Below are positions 1-6,707 of a stretch of 13,893 nt of DNA, piece after piece; within the stretch, counting starts at the first letter, position 1, and each line of letters starts with the position of its first letter. The stretch comes from an uncultured Caulobacter sp. (GTDB taxonomy: Bacteria > Pseudomonadota > Alphaproteobacteria > Caulobacterales > Caulobacteraceae), in assembly GCA_937925635.1 (NCBI GenBank), contig CALALX010000032.1, positions 1-13,893 of the forward strand, read 5' to 3'. A program made the position numbers and the translations under genes. The notes under the pieces were generated by a model, which was not told the DNA's origin, did no database searches, and worked only from the letters and a program-made list of their open reading frames with translations.

Positions 1-365
1 ACGGCGAAGGCCTGTCGATCGACGTCAAGGGCCGCGACCTGATGCAGGGCGTGCCGCGGGAAGTCCGGATTTCGGAGAAGCAGGCGTCGGACGCGCTGCA
101 CGAGCCGGTGAGCCAGATCGTCGAGGCCGTGAAGGTCGCGCTTGAGGCCACGCCGCCCGAACTGGCGTCGGACATCGCCGACAAGGGCATCATGCTGACC
201 GGCGGCGGCGCCCTGCTGCGCGGCCTGGACGCCGAGATCCGCGACCATACCGGCCTGCCGGTCACGGTCGCCGACGACCCCCTCAGCTGCGTGGCCCTCG
301 GCTGTGGCAAGGTTCTTGAACACCCGAAATGGATGAAGGGCGTCCTCGAAAGCACCCTCGCGTAA
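1..365 (+). CDS. mreB: Rod-shape-determining protein MreB, C-terminal part (5' end outside window)
   Basis: Bacterial actin homologue that polymerises under the inner membrane and positions the lateral peptidoglycan synthesis machinery. About 120 C-terminal residues are visible, with the first whole codon at base 3 and the TAA stop at 363-365. MreB proteins are normally about 345 residues, so roughly the first two thirds lie before the window. The visible part has the characteristic MreB run SIDVKGRDLMQGVPREV, then IMLTGGGALLRGLD, the glycine-rich nucleotide-binding loop of the actin/Hsp70 ATPase fold. The CVALGCGKVLE near the end is the usual MreB C-terminal helix. The gene heads the mre/mrd/rod cluster; mreC begins 51 bases downstream after a good ribosome site. 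Identification is from family motifs and gene order, which agree. Only the truncation at the window edge limits certainty. Confidence 0.96.
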   Translation, partial: GEGLSIDVKGRDLMQGVPREVRISEKQASDALHEPVSQIVEAVKVALEATPPELASDIADKGIMLTGGGALLRGLDAEIRDHTGLPVTVADDPLSCVALGCGKVLEHPKWMKGVLESTLA

Positions 366-416
366 CATCGGCAGACGTGGGTCGGGCGCTCGGGGGCGTG
401 TCGACGGAGGTAAGGG

Positions 417-1451
417 GTGCCGCTTCGGCAGAATCCGCTCGGTGAGGTGAAGGTCCCGCTGGCCTGGACGGCGGCCGTGGCCCTGATCGTGGCCGTCATC
501 ATCGGCGCGGCCATGTTGCTGAGCGACCGGCGCGAGACTTTCCAAACCGAAGCCTACGGGACGGCCAGGCAGGCGGTGGACGCCGTCTCCGCGCCGGTTG
601 GCGGCGTGGTCGCCAAGCCCGGCGAGTGGACCGGCGACATCCTGGGCTGGTTCGGCAGCTACTTCTTCACGGCCGGCGAGAACCGGCGGCTGAAGAAGGA
701 GATGGTCCTGCTGCAACAGCAGGCTGATGAGGCCGTACGGCTCAGGGATGAAAACGAACGCCTGCGCGCGATGCTCGGCGTACGGACCGATCCGCCGATC
801 GACATGGTCACCGCCCGCATCGTCGCTGACTCGCGCGGTCCGCTCGCCAACTATCGCCTTGCCAATGTCGGCAGCGAGAAGGGCGTCATGATCGGCTTTC
901 CGGTGCTCAGCGAGCGTGGCCTTGTCGGTCGTGTGGTCGGCGTGTCGCGCGGCGCCAGCAAGGTGCTGCTCCTGACCGACGCCGCGTCCAAGACGCCGGT
1001 GATGATCGATCGCACCAACGCCCGCGCCATTCTGACCGGCGACGGCGGTCCCAATCCCAAGCTCGACTACCTGCGCAGCCGTGACCCGATCCGCGCCGGC
1101 GATCGCGTGCTGACCAGCGGCGATGGCGGCGTTCTTCCGCGCGGCCTTCCCGTGGGCCGGGTCGTCAAGGGTCTCGACGGCCGCTGGCGCGTGGTTCTCG
1201 ATACCGATTCCGACTCGATTGACTGGGTGCGGATCATGAAGTTCCGCGACTATGCTCAACTCGTCGACCGCAAGGCGCTTGAGCAGACGCAGCTGCCGCC
1301 GGTGATCACCGAGAATCCCGACGACCGCATCCTCAAGGCTAGGCCGACGCCGCCCGCCGCGGCGCCGTCGCCGTCGGCGACTCCGCCGACGGCGAGCCCG
1401 GCCTCGCCGCCGCGTCCCGCCACGCCGGCGCCGGCCGGAGGCGGACGATGA
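417..1451 (+). CDS. mreC: Rod-shape-determining protein MreC
   Basis: Bitopic elongasome scaffold that links MreB to PBP2/RodA and activates PBP2 from the periplasm. Start is GTG at 417, with GGAGG at 406-410 six bases upstream. The 344-residue protein has a short cytoplasmic N-terminus, one membrane helix at about 16-35, a predicted coiled coil at about 85-118 (rich in E, R, L), and the MreC beta-barrel domain at about 128-283. The motifs VTARIVADSRGP, GLVGRVVGVS and VLTSGDGGVLPRGLPVG are typical of the family. From about residue 300 a Pro/Ala/Ser/Thr-rich tail of about 40 residues follows, probably disordered. The stop overlaps the mreD start (ATGA, 1448-1451), implying translational coupling. 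Position between mreB and mreD supports the call. The core length is usual; the tail is an extension. Confidence 0.96.
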   Translation: MPLRQNPLGEVKVPLAWTAAVALIVAVIIGAAMLLSDRRETFQTEAYGTARQAVDAVSAPVGGVVAKPGEWTGDILGWFGSYFFTAGENRRLKKEMVLLQQQADEAVRLRDENERLRAMLGVRTDPPIDMVTARIVADSRGPLANYRLANVGSEKGVMIGFPVLSERGLVGRVVGVSRGASKVLLLTDAASKTPVMIDRTNARAILTGDGGPNPKLDYLRSRDPIRAGDRVLTSGDGGVLPRGLPVGRVVKGLDGRWRVVLDTDSDSIDWVRIMKFRDYAQLVDRKALEQTQLPPVITENPDDRILKARPTPPAAAPSPSATPPTASPASPPRPATPAPAGGGR

Positions 1452-1963
1452 GTTTCTCCGCCGCGCGGCCGCTGGACCCGTGGCGCTGGATCGGCGTCCC
1501 GGCCCTGCTGTGCATGGGCTTCACCATCCTGTTCGCGGCGCCGATCCGGGTGTTCGGCCTGCAGCTTCCCGAGCCTGTCTTTCCGATGGTCTGCGCCTTT
1601 GGCTGGGCGGTGATCCGGCCGTCGATCCTGGCGCCCTTCACGCTGCTGGTGCTCGGCGCCTTCCTGGACCTGTTCTGGGGGGGAGCGCTCGGCCTGTGGG
1701 GCGTGTCGCTGCTGGTCGCCTATGCCGGCGCCCTGTTCATGCGCAACATGCTGACCGGCCAGAGCCGGCCGATGATGTGGGCCTGGTACGCGGCCATGTG
1801 CGGCGTCGCCCTGGCGACGGGCTATCTGATCACCATGCTCGACGTGAAGGCGGCGCCCAGCCTGATCGCCGTCCTCTGGCAGTTCCTGGCCACCAGCCTC
1901 CTCTATCCATTCGCCCACCGGCTGATCGACCGGTTCGAGGGCGCTGATGTGAGGTTCCGGTGA
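1448..1963 (+). CDS. mreD: Rod-shape-determining protein MreD
   Basis: Small polytopic inner-membrane protein of the elongasome, thought to partner MreC and modulate how MreC activates PBP2. It starts at ATG 1448, overlapping the mreC stop by 4 bases, with GGAGG at 1437-1441 six bases ahead. The 171 residues are mostly hydrophobic, with five to six probable membrane helices (about 15-33, 43-57, 60-77, 83-99, 110-130, 137-155). The segment LLVLGAFLDLFWGGALG at 66-82 is the conserved MreD signature, of the type GLLLDLxxGxxLG. The basic, Phe-containing C-terminus (HRLIDRF...VRFR) should be cytoplasmic. Sequence identity in MreD is generally low, so the call rests on the signature, size, topology and operon position. 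The end overlaps the mrdA GTG start by 4 bases. Confidence 0.94.
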   Translation: MSFSAARPLDPWRWIGVPALLCMGFTILFAAPIRVFGLQLPEPVFPMVCAFGWAVIRPSILAPFTLLVLGAFLDLFWGGALGLWGVSLLVAYAGALFMRNMLTGQSRPMMWAWYAAMCGVALATGYLITMLDVKAAPSLIAVLWQFLATSLLYPFAHRLIDRFEGADVRFR

Positions 1964-3993
1964 GCGAACCGACGATCTTCTTTTCGGAGGTCAACGAGCG
2001 GCAGGGCGCCTTCACCCGCCGGGCCTTCCTGCTGGGCGGTCTCACGGGCCTGGGCCTGACGGCGCTGGGCGGACGGCTGGTTCACCTGCAGGTGCTGGAA
2101 GCCCAGCGCTATCAGAAGCTCGCCCAGTCCAACCAGTTCAATTTCCGCCTCGTGCCGCCGCCCCGCGGTTTGATCCTGGACCGCAACGGCGTCACCCTGG
2201 CCTCGAACCGCCCCAACTTCCGCCTGCTGGTCGCCCGCGAGAGCGAGATGGACGTCGAGAAGACGGTGACCAATCTCGCCCAGCTCGTGCCGCTGGACGA
2301 CAAGAAGCAAACGCGACTGATCAAGGACATCAAGCGCGCGCCGAAGAAGTCGCCCGTCCAGGTCATGGAGGACATGAGCTGGGAGGAGTTCTCCCGCATC
2401 AACGTGCGTGCGCCCGAGCTTCCGGGCGTGACCGCCGACATGGGCGAGGTGCGCGTCTATCCGTTCGGCGGCGCCTTCGCCCACGTCATCGGCTATGTCG
2501 CCCGGGTCAACGACCGGGACATCAAGGCGGTCAGGGACAAGGGCCTGCCCGTCGACGACCTGCTGTTCAACCCGGGCTTCCGCATCGGCCGCCAGGGCGT
2601 CGAGAAGGCTTTCGACCTCGACCTGCGCGGCAAGGCCGGCGCCCAGAAGCAGGAGGTCGACGCCCAGGGTCGACTGGTCCGCAACGATCCCGAAGGCGAC
2701 ATTCCGCCCACGCCCGGCAAGGAAATCCGCCTGACCCTCGACGCCGACATCCAGCAGCGCGCGCTGGAGGTGATGGGCGAGGAGAGCGGGGCCATCGTCA
2801 TGATGGACTGTCGCACCGGCGATCTGCTGTGCATGGCCTCGACCCCCAGCTTCGACGCCAACCGCTTCGTGAAGGGCCTGTCGACGCCGGAGTACAAGGC
2901 GCTGGCCGAGTACGAGCGCAAGCCGCTGCTCGACAAGGCGATGAGCGGCACCTATCCGCCGGGCTCGACCTTCAAGCCGATGGTCGCCCTGGCCGCGCTC
3001 GAGGCGGGCGTCGACCCCAAGGCGCACATCAACTGTCCCGGCAGCTGGTACTATGGCGGCCGGACCTGGCGATGCTGGGGGCGTCACGGCGCCCAGGACA
3101 TGCACAACGCCATCAAGAACTCGTGCGACATCTATTTCTACCAGACCGCGCTGAAGATCGGCCCTGACGCCATCGCCAAGGCTGCGCGCGCTTTCGGCCT
3201 CGGCGGCATCTTCGACATCGGTATTCCGGGCCAGAAGAAGGGGATTGTGCCTGACCGGGCATGGAAGAAGCGGGCGAACCTCAAGAACCCGCGCAACCAG
3301 ATCTGGTTTCCCGGCGAAAGCCCAAGCTACGGAATTGGACAGGGCGCATTGGCGGTGAACCCGCTGCAGCTTTGCGTGATGACCGCCCGCCTGGCCAATG
3401 CCCGGCGAGCGCTAAATCCCCGACTGATCAAGTCGATCGGAGGAGTCGACCAGCCGCACGGGGACGCTGTCGAAGACCTGCCGTACCCGCAGGAGTTCCT
3501 CGACTACGTCCGCGGCGGCATGATCGCCGTCGCCAACGACACCTCCGGCACCGCCTTTCGCCAGAGCCAGCTCGGCCTGGGCGACATCCTCATGGCGGGC
3601 AAGACCGGCACGGCGCAGGTGCGCAGTTATGACAAGGTCAAGTCGCGCAACAGCGCCAGCGTCCGATGGGGGCTGAAGGACCACAACTGGTATATCGCGT
3701 TCGCCCCGATCGACGCGCCGCGCTACGCCATGGCCGTGCTGATCGAGCACGGCGGCCTGGGCGGCGGCACCGCCGCCGCGCCCCGCGCCCGTGAGGTCAT
3801 GCGCGTGGCCCTGCTCAAGGATCCCGAGATCCGCGCCCGCATCACCCAGCCTATGCCGCTGCCCGAGCTCGACCCGAACGCGCCGGTCGAGGGCGCCGCG
3901 CCCGGCGAGGCGACCCTCGGTCAAGCGCCGCCGCAACCCGCCGCCGGGACCGCCGCGCCGACTTCCCCGCCCGCTCCAGGAGCACCGCGATGA
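1960..3993 (+). CDS. mrdA: Penicillin-binding protein 2 (elongasome transpeptidase)
   Basis: Class B PBP, the DD-transpeptidase that cross-links lateral-wall peptidoglycan made by RodA. GTG start at 1960 with GAGG at 1951-1954; it overlaps mreD by 4 bases. The 677-residue protein has a membrane anchor at about 22-45 (LLGGLTGLGLTALGG). The pedestal/dimerisation region begins at PPPRGLILDRNG (about 67-78). The C-terminal transpeptidase domain has catalytic Ser336 and Lys339 in PGSTFK (SxxK), Ser388-Cys-Asp390 in the SxN position (SxD, which I recall as usual in PBP2), and Lys548-Thr-Gly550 in AGKTGTAQV (KTG). From about residue 640 there is a Pro/Ala/Gly-rich tail, making it slightly longer than E. 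coli PBP2 (about 630). The stop overlaps the rodA start by 4 bases. All catalytic residues are present, so it should be active. Confidence 0.97.
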   Translation: MSEPTIFFSEVNERQGAFTRRAFLLGGLTGLGLTALGGRLVHLQVLEAQRYQKLAQSNQFNFRLVPPPRGLILDRNGVTLASNRPNFRLLVARESEMDVEKTVTNLAQLVPLDDKKQTRLIKDIKRAPKKSPVQVMEDMSWEEFSRINVRAPELPGVTADMGEVRVYPFGGAFAHVIGYVARVNDRDIKAVRDKGLPVDDLLFNPGFRIGRQGVEKAFDLDLRGKAGAQKQEVDAQGRLVRNDPEGDIPPTPGKEIRLTLDADIQQRALEVMGEESGAIVMMDCRTGDLLCMASTPSFDANRFVKGLSTPEYKALAEYERKPLLDKAMSGTYPPGSTFKPMVALAALEAGVDPKAHINCPGSWYYGGRTWRCWGRHGAQDMHNAIKNSCDIYFYQTALKIGPDAIAKAARAFGLGGIFDIGIPGQKKGIVPDRAWKKRANLKNPRNQIWFPGESPSYGIGQGALAVNPLQLCVMTARLANARRALNPRLIKSIGGVDQPHGDAVEDLPYPQEFLDYVRGGMIAVANDTSGTAFRQSQLGLGDILMAGKTGTAQVRSYDKVKSRNSASVRWGLKDHNWYIAFAPIDAPRYAMAVLIEHGGLGGGTAAAPRAREVMRVALLKDPEIRARITQPMPLPELDPNAPVEGAAPGEATLGQAPPQPAAGTAAPTSPPAPGAPR

Positions 3994-5144
3994 CCGCAAG
4001 CGCCCTGACGCGCCCTGGCGAGCGCGATCGGCTGATCGTCAAGTTCAGCGAGATCGACTGGACCTTCTGCCTTGTCCTCTGCCTGATCGCCGGTGCCGGG
4101 GCGATGATCATGTTCTCGGCCGCCGAGCTGAGCTGGACGCCCTGGGCCGCGCCGCACCTGATCCGCTTCGCCATCTTCTTCGTGATGATGGTCATTATGG
4201 CCATGCTGCCGCTCAGGGTGTGGTTCCTGTCGGCCTATCCCGTCTATGCGGTCGCCCTGATCCTGCTGATCGGGGTCGAGGTGGCGGGCGACGTGTCCAA
4301 GGGCGCCCAGCGCTGGCTCGAGATCGGGCCGCTCCGGTTCCAGCCGTCGGAGATCATGAAGGTCGGCATCGTGCTGGCCCTGGCTCGCTTCTATCACGGC
4401 ATGTCGGCCGACAGCGCCCGCATGAGCTGGTGGCTGCTGGTCCCGATGGCGTTGATCGCCGCGCCGACCCTGCTGGTCGCGCACCAGCCGGACCTCGGGA
4501 CGTCGCTGCTGATCCTGTTTACCGGCGTGGCCATCATGGTGCTTGCCGGCCTGTCCTGGAAGCTGATCGCCGCCGGAATCGGGTCCGTCATGGTTGCGGC
4601 CCCGGTCATGTATTTCTTCGTGCTGCACGAGTACCAGCGCAAGCGGGTCGACGTGCTGTTCAACCCCGAGGCCGACCCCTCCGGCTCCGGCTATCACATC
4701 CTGCAGTCCAAGATCGCGCTCGGCGCCGGCGGCCTGCTGGGCAAGGGTTTCGGGTTGGGCAGCCAGAGCCAGCTGAACTTCCTGCCCGAGAAGCACACCG
4801 ACTTCATCTTCGCCGCCCTGGCCGAGGAGTTCGGCTTCGCGGGCTGCTTCTCGATCCTGTTCCTGTATGGCGCGGTGATCTTCATGGCCTTGCGGATCGC
4901 CTCGATCAGCCACAGCCACTTCGGCCGGCTGGCGGCGGCCGGCGTGACGGCGACCTTCGCCCTCTATGTCCTGATCAACGGGGCCATGGTCATGGGTCTG
5001 GCCCCCGTCGTGGGCGTGCCGATGCCGATGCTCAGCTACGGCGGCACGGTCATGTTGACGGTCATGATCGGCTTCGGACTGGTGCAGTCGGTCCGCGTCC
5101 ACCGCTACTCGGAAGTGACCAGCGGCCGGGGAGCCCTGCTCTAG
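3990..5144 (+). CDS. rodA: Peptidoglycan glycosyltransferase RodA (SEDS family)
   Basis: Integral-membrane SEDS glycosyltransferase that polymerises lipid II into glycan strands for cell elongation, working with PBP2 encoded just upstream. ATG start at 3990 overlaps the mrdA stop (ATGA), with AGGAG at 3978-3982. The 384 residues fit about ten membrane helices. SEDS motifs in order are KGAQRWLEIGPLRFQPSE (about 104-121), AHQPDLGTSLL (164-174), NFLPEKHTDFIFA (263-275, with Asp271 equivalent to the essential Asp of RodA proteins), and VGVPMPMLSYGGT (341-353). RodA and FtsW are related, but the pairing with mrdA and the mre genes identifies this as RodA. It is the last gene of the operon; 90 bases separate it from the EF-hand gene that follows on the same strand. 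Confidence 0.97.
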   Translation: MTASALTRPGERDRLIVKFSEIDWTFCLVLCLIAGAGAMIMFSAAELSWTPWAAPHLIRFAIFFVMMVIMAMLPLRVWFLSAYPVYAVALILLIGVEVAGDVSKGAQRWLEIGPLRFQPSEIMKVGIVLALARFYHGMSADSARMSWWLLVPMALIAAPTLLVAHQPDLGTSLLILFTGVAIMVLAGLSWKLIAAGIGSVMVAAPVMYFFVLHEYQRKRVDVLFNPEADPSGSGYHILQSKIALGAGGLLGKGFGLGSQSQLNFLPEKHTDFIFAALAEEFGFAGCFSILFLYGAVIFMALRIASISHSHFGRLAAAGVTATFALYVLINGAMVMGLAPVVGVPMPMLSYGGTVMLTVMIGFGLVQSVRVHRYSEVTSGRGALL

Positions 5145-5146
5145 GA

Positions 5147-5180
5147 TCCGTCACGACCCGCGCGAGATCGTCGCGACGGA
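5147..5180 (+). terminator. Imperfect hairpin just after rodA, possible terminator
   Basis: TCCGTC at 5147-5152 pairs with GACGGA at 5175-5180, and GAC at 5155-5157 pairs with GTC at 5170-5172, with a symmetric 2-base mismatch and a 12-base loop. It begins 2 bases after the rodA stop, a sensible place to end the mre-rod transcript. There is no T tract after it, so intrinsic termination is uncertain. In such GC-rich DNA some inverted repeats arise by chance. Confidence 0.3.
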
Positions 5181-5218
5181 ACCTGCCGCCCCCGGCGTTG
5201 AACGGGCCGAGGGGCAAT

Positions 5219-5224
5219 GAGGAG
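5219..5224 (+). promoter_or_regulatory. Ribosome-binding site that decides the EF-hand gene start
   Basis: GAGGAG lies 10 bases ahead of the ATG at 5235. An in-frame ATG at 5217 is 18 bases further upstream, but its only purine-rich stretch (GAGGGG, 5209-5214) is 2 bases away, too close to work well. Starting at 5235 also gives a clean signal peptide beginning MKTITIAAALLAL, whereas 5217 would add MRSSAP in front. Confidence 0.6.
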
Positions 5225-5234
5225 TTCTGCACCC

Positions 5235-5663
5235 ATGAAGACGATCACTATCGCGGCCGCCCTGCTGGCCCTGTCCGCCGGCGCCGCGACGGCGCAAGGC
5301 ATGGCCCGCCCGGACGCCAACGGCGACGGCAAGGTCACCCTGTCCGAATTCAAGGCCAATCGCGTGGCCATGATGATGCGCGGCGACGCCAACGGCGACG
5401 GCAAGCTGTCGAAGGCCGAACTTGAGGGGGCCGCGGCGAAGCGTCAGGCGGCCGGACGCGGCGAAGGCCGGGGCGGCGGCGGACGCATGTTCGGCATGCT
5501 CGACGCCAACAATGACGGCTTCCTGACCCGGGCAGAAATCGAGAAGATGGTCGAGCGCCGCTTCTCGCGCCTGGACGTCAACGGCGATGGCTCGCTGAGC
5601 ACCGCCGAGGTGCAGGCCGCTCGAAAGGGGCCGACGGGCGGCCAGGGTGGCGCGGGTCGCTGA
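5235..5663 (+). CDS. Exported EF-hand calcium-binding protein
   Basis: Small secreted or periplasmic protein with four EF-hand Ca2+-binding loops; the physiological role is unknown. With the ATG at 5235 it has 142 residues. A Sec signal peptide covers about 1-20 (MKTITIAAALLALSAGAATA, cleavage likely after ATA). The 12-residue loops are DANGDGKVTLSE (27-38), DANGDGKLSKAE (51-62), DANNDGFLTRAE (90-101) and DVNGDGSLSTAE (114-125). Each has Asp at 1, Asn at 3, Asp at 5, Gly at 6, a hydrophobic residue at 8 and Glu at 12, so all should bind metal. A Gly/Arg-rich linker (about 73-84) separates the two EF pairs, and the tail is Gly-rich. Mature protein has no Cys or His. It precedes a sigma/anti-sigma/sensor cluster on the same strand, 59 bases away, suggesting but not proving a shared function. 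No gene name can be given. Confidence 0.88.
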   Translation: MKTITIAAALLALSAGAATAQGMARPDANGDGKVTLSEFKANRVAMMMRGDANGDGKLSKAELEGAAAKRQAAGRGEGRGGGGRMFGMLDANNDGFLTRAEIEKMVERRFSRLDVNGDGSLSTAEVQAARKGPTGGQGGAGR

Positions 5664-5676
5664 CCTCCGGACGCGA

Positions 5677-5696
5677 GCCGTCCCTTCGGGGACGGC
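5677..5696 (+). terminator. 8-bp hairpin with TTCG loop between EF-hand and sigma genes
   Basis: GCCGTCCC (5677-5684) and GGGACGGC (5689-5696) are perfect complements around a TTCG loop, giving in RNA an 8-bp GC-rich stem closed by the very stable UUCG tetraloop. It lies 13 bases after the EF-hand stop codon. No T run follows, so it may be a weak terminator, a 3'-end protector for the EF-hand mRNA, or an attenuating element in the sigma-gene leader. The fold itself is clear; the function is inference. Confidence 0.55.
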
Positions 5697-5722
5697 GGCG
5701 GGCCGTTGGGCGCGCCGTCGGA

Positions 5723-6280
5723 GTGGAGCTGCGGTTGCCGGGAAACGACCCCGACCAGGACCTGGTGGCGCGCGTGGGGCGCGGCGATCCGGCGGCCATC
5801 CAGGCCCTGGTGGCCCGCAAGCTTCCGCGCATGCTGCAGCTCGCCCATCGCATGCTGAACGACACGGCCGAGGCCGAGGATGTCGCGCAGGAGGTCTTCG
5901 TGCGGGCCTGGAAGCAGGCGCCGACCTGGACCCCCGGCGCGGCGCGCTTCGACACCTGGCTCCACCGCGTGGCGTTGAACCTCTGCTACGATCGATTGCG
6001 GCGTCGGCGCGAGACGTCGATGGCAGATCCGCCCGAGCAGGTGGACGGCGGTCCGGCCCCCGATCGCGGATTGCTGGCCCGGGATACGGAGCGGCGAGTG
6101 ACGGCCGCTCTCGGAGCGTTGCCGGAGCGGCAGCGGGAGGCGGTGGTCCTCTGTCACTATCAGGAGCTGGGCAACATCGAGGCGGCCGGTCTGATGGGCG
6201 TTTCGGTGGAGGCGCTGGAAAGCCTGCTGGCGCGCGGGCGAAGGGCCTTGCGCGGCATGCTGGCGGACCTCAAGGAGTAG
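5723..6280 (+). CDS. ECF-type RNA polymerase sigma factor
   Basis: Sigma-70 family factor of the two-domain (sigma2 plus sigma4) extracytoplasmic-function class, which redirects RNA polymerase to a small regulon when its anti-sigma protein is inactivated. 185 residues, the usual ECF length. Sigma2 covers about 25-97: AEAEDVAQEVFVRAWK (49-64) is region 2.2, and FDTWLHRVALNLCYDRLRRRR (76-96) covers regions 2.3-2.4, which melt and read the -10 element. Sigma4 covers about 127-180: ALPERQREAVVL then a helix-turn-helix ending GVSVEALESLLARGRRAL, which reads the -35. The start is uncertain. The GTG at 5723 has a poor ribosome site, while the in-frame TTG at 5735 has GGAG (5725-5728) at ideal spacing and would remove four residues. 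The anti-sigma gene starts 4 bases after the stop. The target regulon cannot be read from this window. Confidence 0.92.
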   Translation: MELRLPGNDPDQDLVARVGRGDPAAIQALVARKLPRMLQLAHRMLNDTAEAEDVAQEVFVRAWKQAPTWTPGAARFDTWLHRVALNLCYDRLRRRRETSMADPPEQVDGGPAPDRGLLARDTERRVTAALGALPERQREAVVLCHYQELGNIEAAGLMGVSVEALESLLARGRRALRGMLADLKE

Positions 6281-6284
6281 GACG

Positions 6285-6707
6285 ATGAACGCGGAGAGGT
6301 TTGCATCGCTGGCGGAGGCCTGGGGCGGCGCCATCGCGCGGTGGCCGGCGGCCGAGCAGGACTCCGCCTTCACCTTCCTGGCCACTACGCCGGAACGGGC
6401 GGACGCCATCCTGGCCGAGGCCCGGGAGATCGACGCCCTGCTGGACTGCGCCGAGCGGCTCGCGCCCTCGATGGCGCTGCGGGACCGCGTGCTGACTGGC
6501 GCGCCACGCCAGCGCGCCGCGCGGTCGAGGGCGTGGCGCTGGCTCACCGGCGCCGGCGTCGGCGCCGGCCTGGTCGCCGCCACCGCCGCCGGGCTGGTCG
6601 CGGGCGTCAACCTGTCCCTTTCGGCCGCCACGCCGAGCGAGGACGAGGCGCTGCTCGCGACCCTCTTCGACACCGGCCTGGGCGACGAACTTGGAGGCGC
6701 ATCGTGA
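6285..6707 (+). CDS. Probable membrane-bound anti-sigma factor
   Basis: 140 residues, ATG at 6285 with AAGGAG at 6272-6277 lying inside the end of the sigma gene. The cytoplasmic N-terminal part (about 1-85) begins FASLAEAWGGAIARWPAAEQ and continues LATTPERADAILAEAREIDALLD. I recognise this pattern (AxGxxxxRWPxAE, then AxxxLAEAxxLDALLD) from small alphaproteobacterial proteins encoded after ECF sigma genes. One membrane helix lies at about 87-109 (LTGAGVGAGLVAATAAGLVAG), followed by about 30 acidic residues that should face the periplasm. There is one Cys (55) and no His, so it is not a zinc-binding (ZAS, HxxxCxxC) anti-sigma factor. Its partner would be the sigma factor just upstream. The function is inferred from position, topology and the N-terminal pattern. 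The stop overlaps the next gene's GTG start. Confidence 0.8.
   Translation: MNAERFASLAEAWGGAIARWPAAEQDSAFTFLATTPERADAILAEAREIDALLDCAERLAPSMALRDRVLTGAPRQRAARSRAWRWLTGAGVGAGLVAATAAGLVAGVNLSLSAATPSEDEALLATLFDTGLGDELGGAS

Noticed and set aside
3121..3129. PBP2 with a broken SxN motif (Ser-Cys-Asp)
   Set aside because: Asp in the third position is, to my knowledge, common in PBP2 transpeptidases, so it is not evidence of inactivity.
3921..5102. 393-codon - strand frame opposite rodA, and a 544-codon + strand frame at 3791-5425 in another phase
   Set aside because: Both cover the clear RodA coding frame with all SEDS motifs; their products are Arg/Asp/Gln/His-rich shadows of GC-rich DNA.
5178..5199. 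GGAAC followed by CGTT ahead of the EF-hand gene, like an ECF/EcfG promoter
   Set aside because: The spacer is 13 bases, against the usual 16-17 for such promoters, so it probably would not function as an ECF promoter.
5235..5663. EF-hand protein as a lanmodulin (lanthanide-binding) protein
   Set aside because: Lanmodulin loops characteristically have Pro at position 2; here position 2 is Ala or Val in all four loops, the ordinary calcium-type pattern.
6341..6703. Upstream extension of the periplasmic sensor frame, giving a 296-residue protein
   Set aside because: The extension is an Arg/Gly/Pro-rich reading of the anti-sigma gene in the wrong phase. The GTG at 6704 has an ideal GGAGG site and puts a membrane anchor at the N-terminus.
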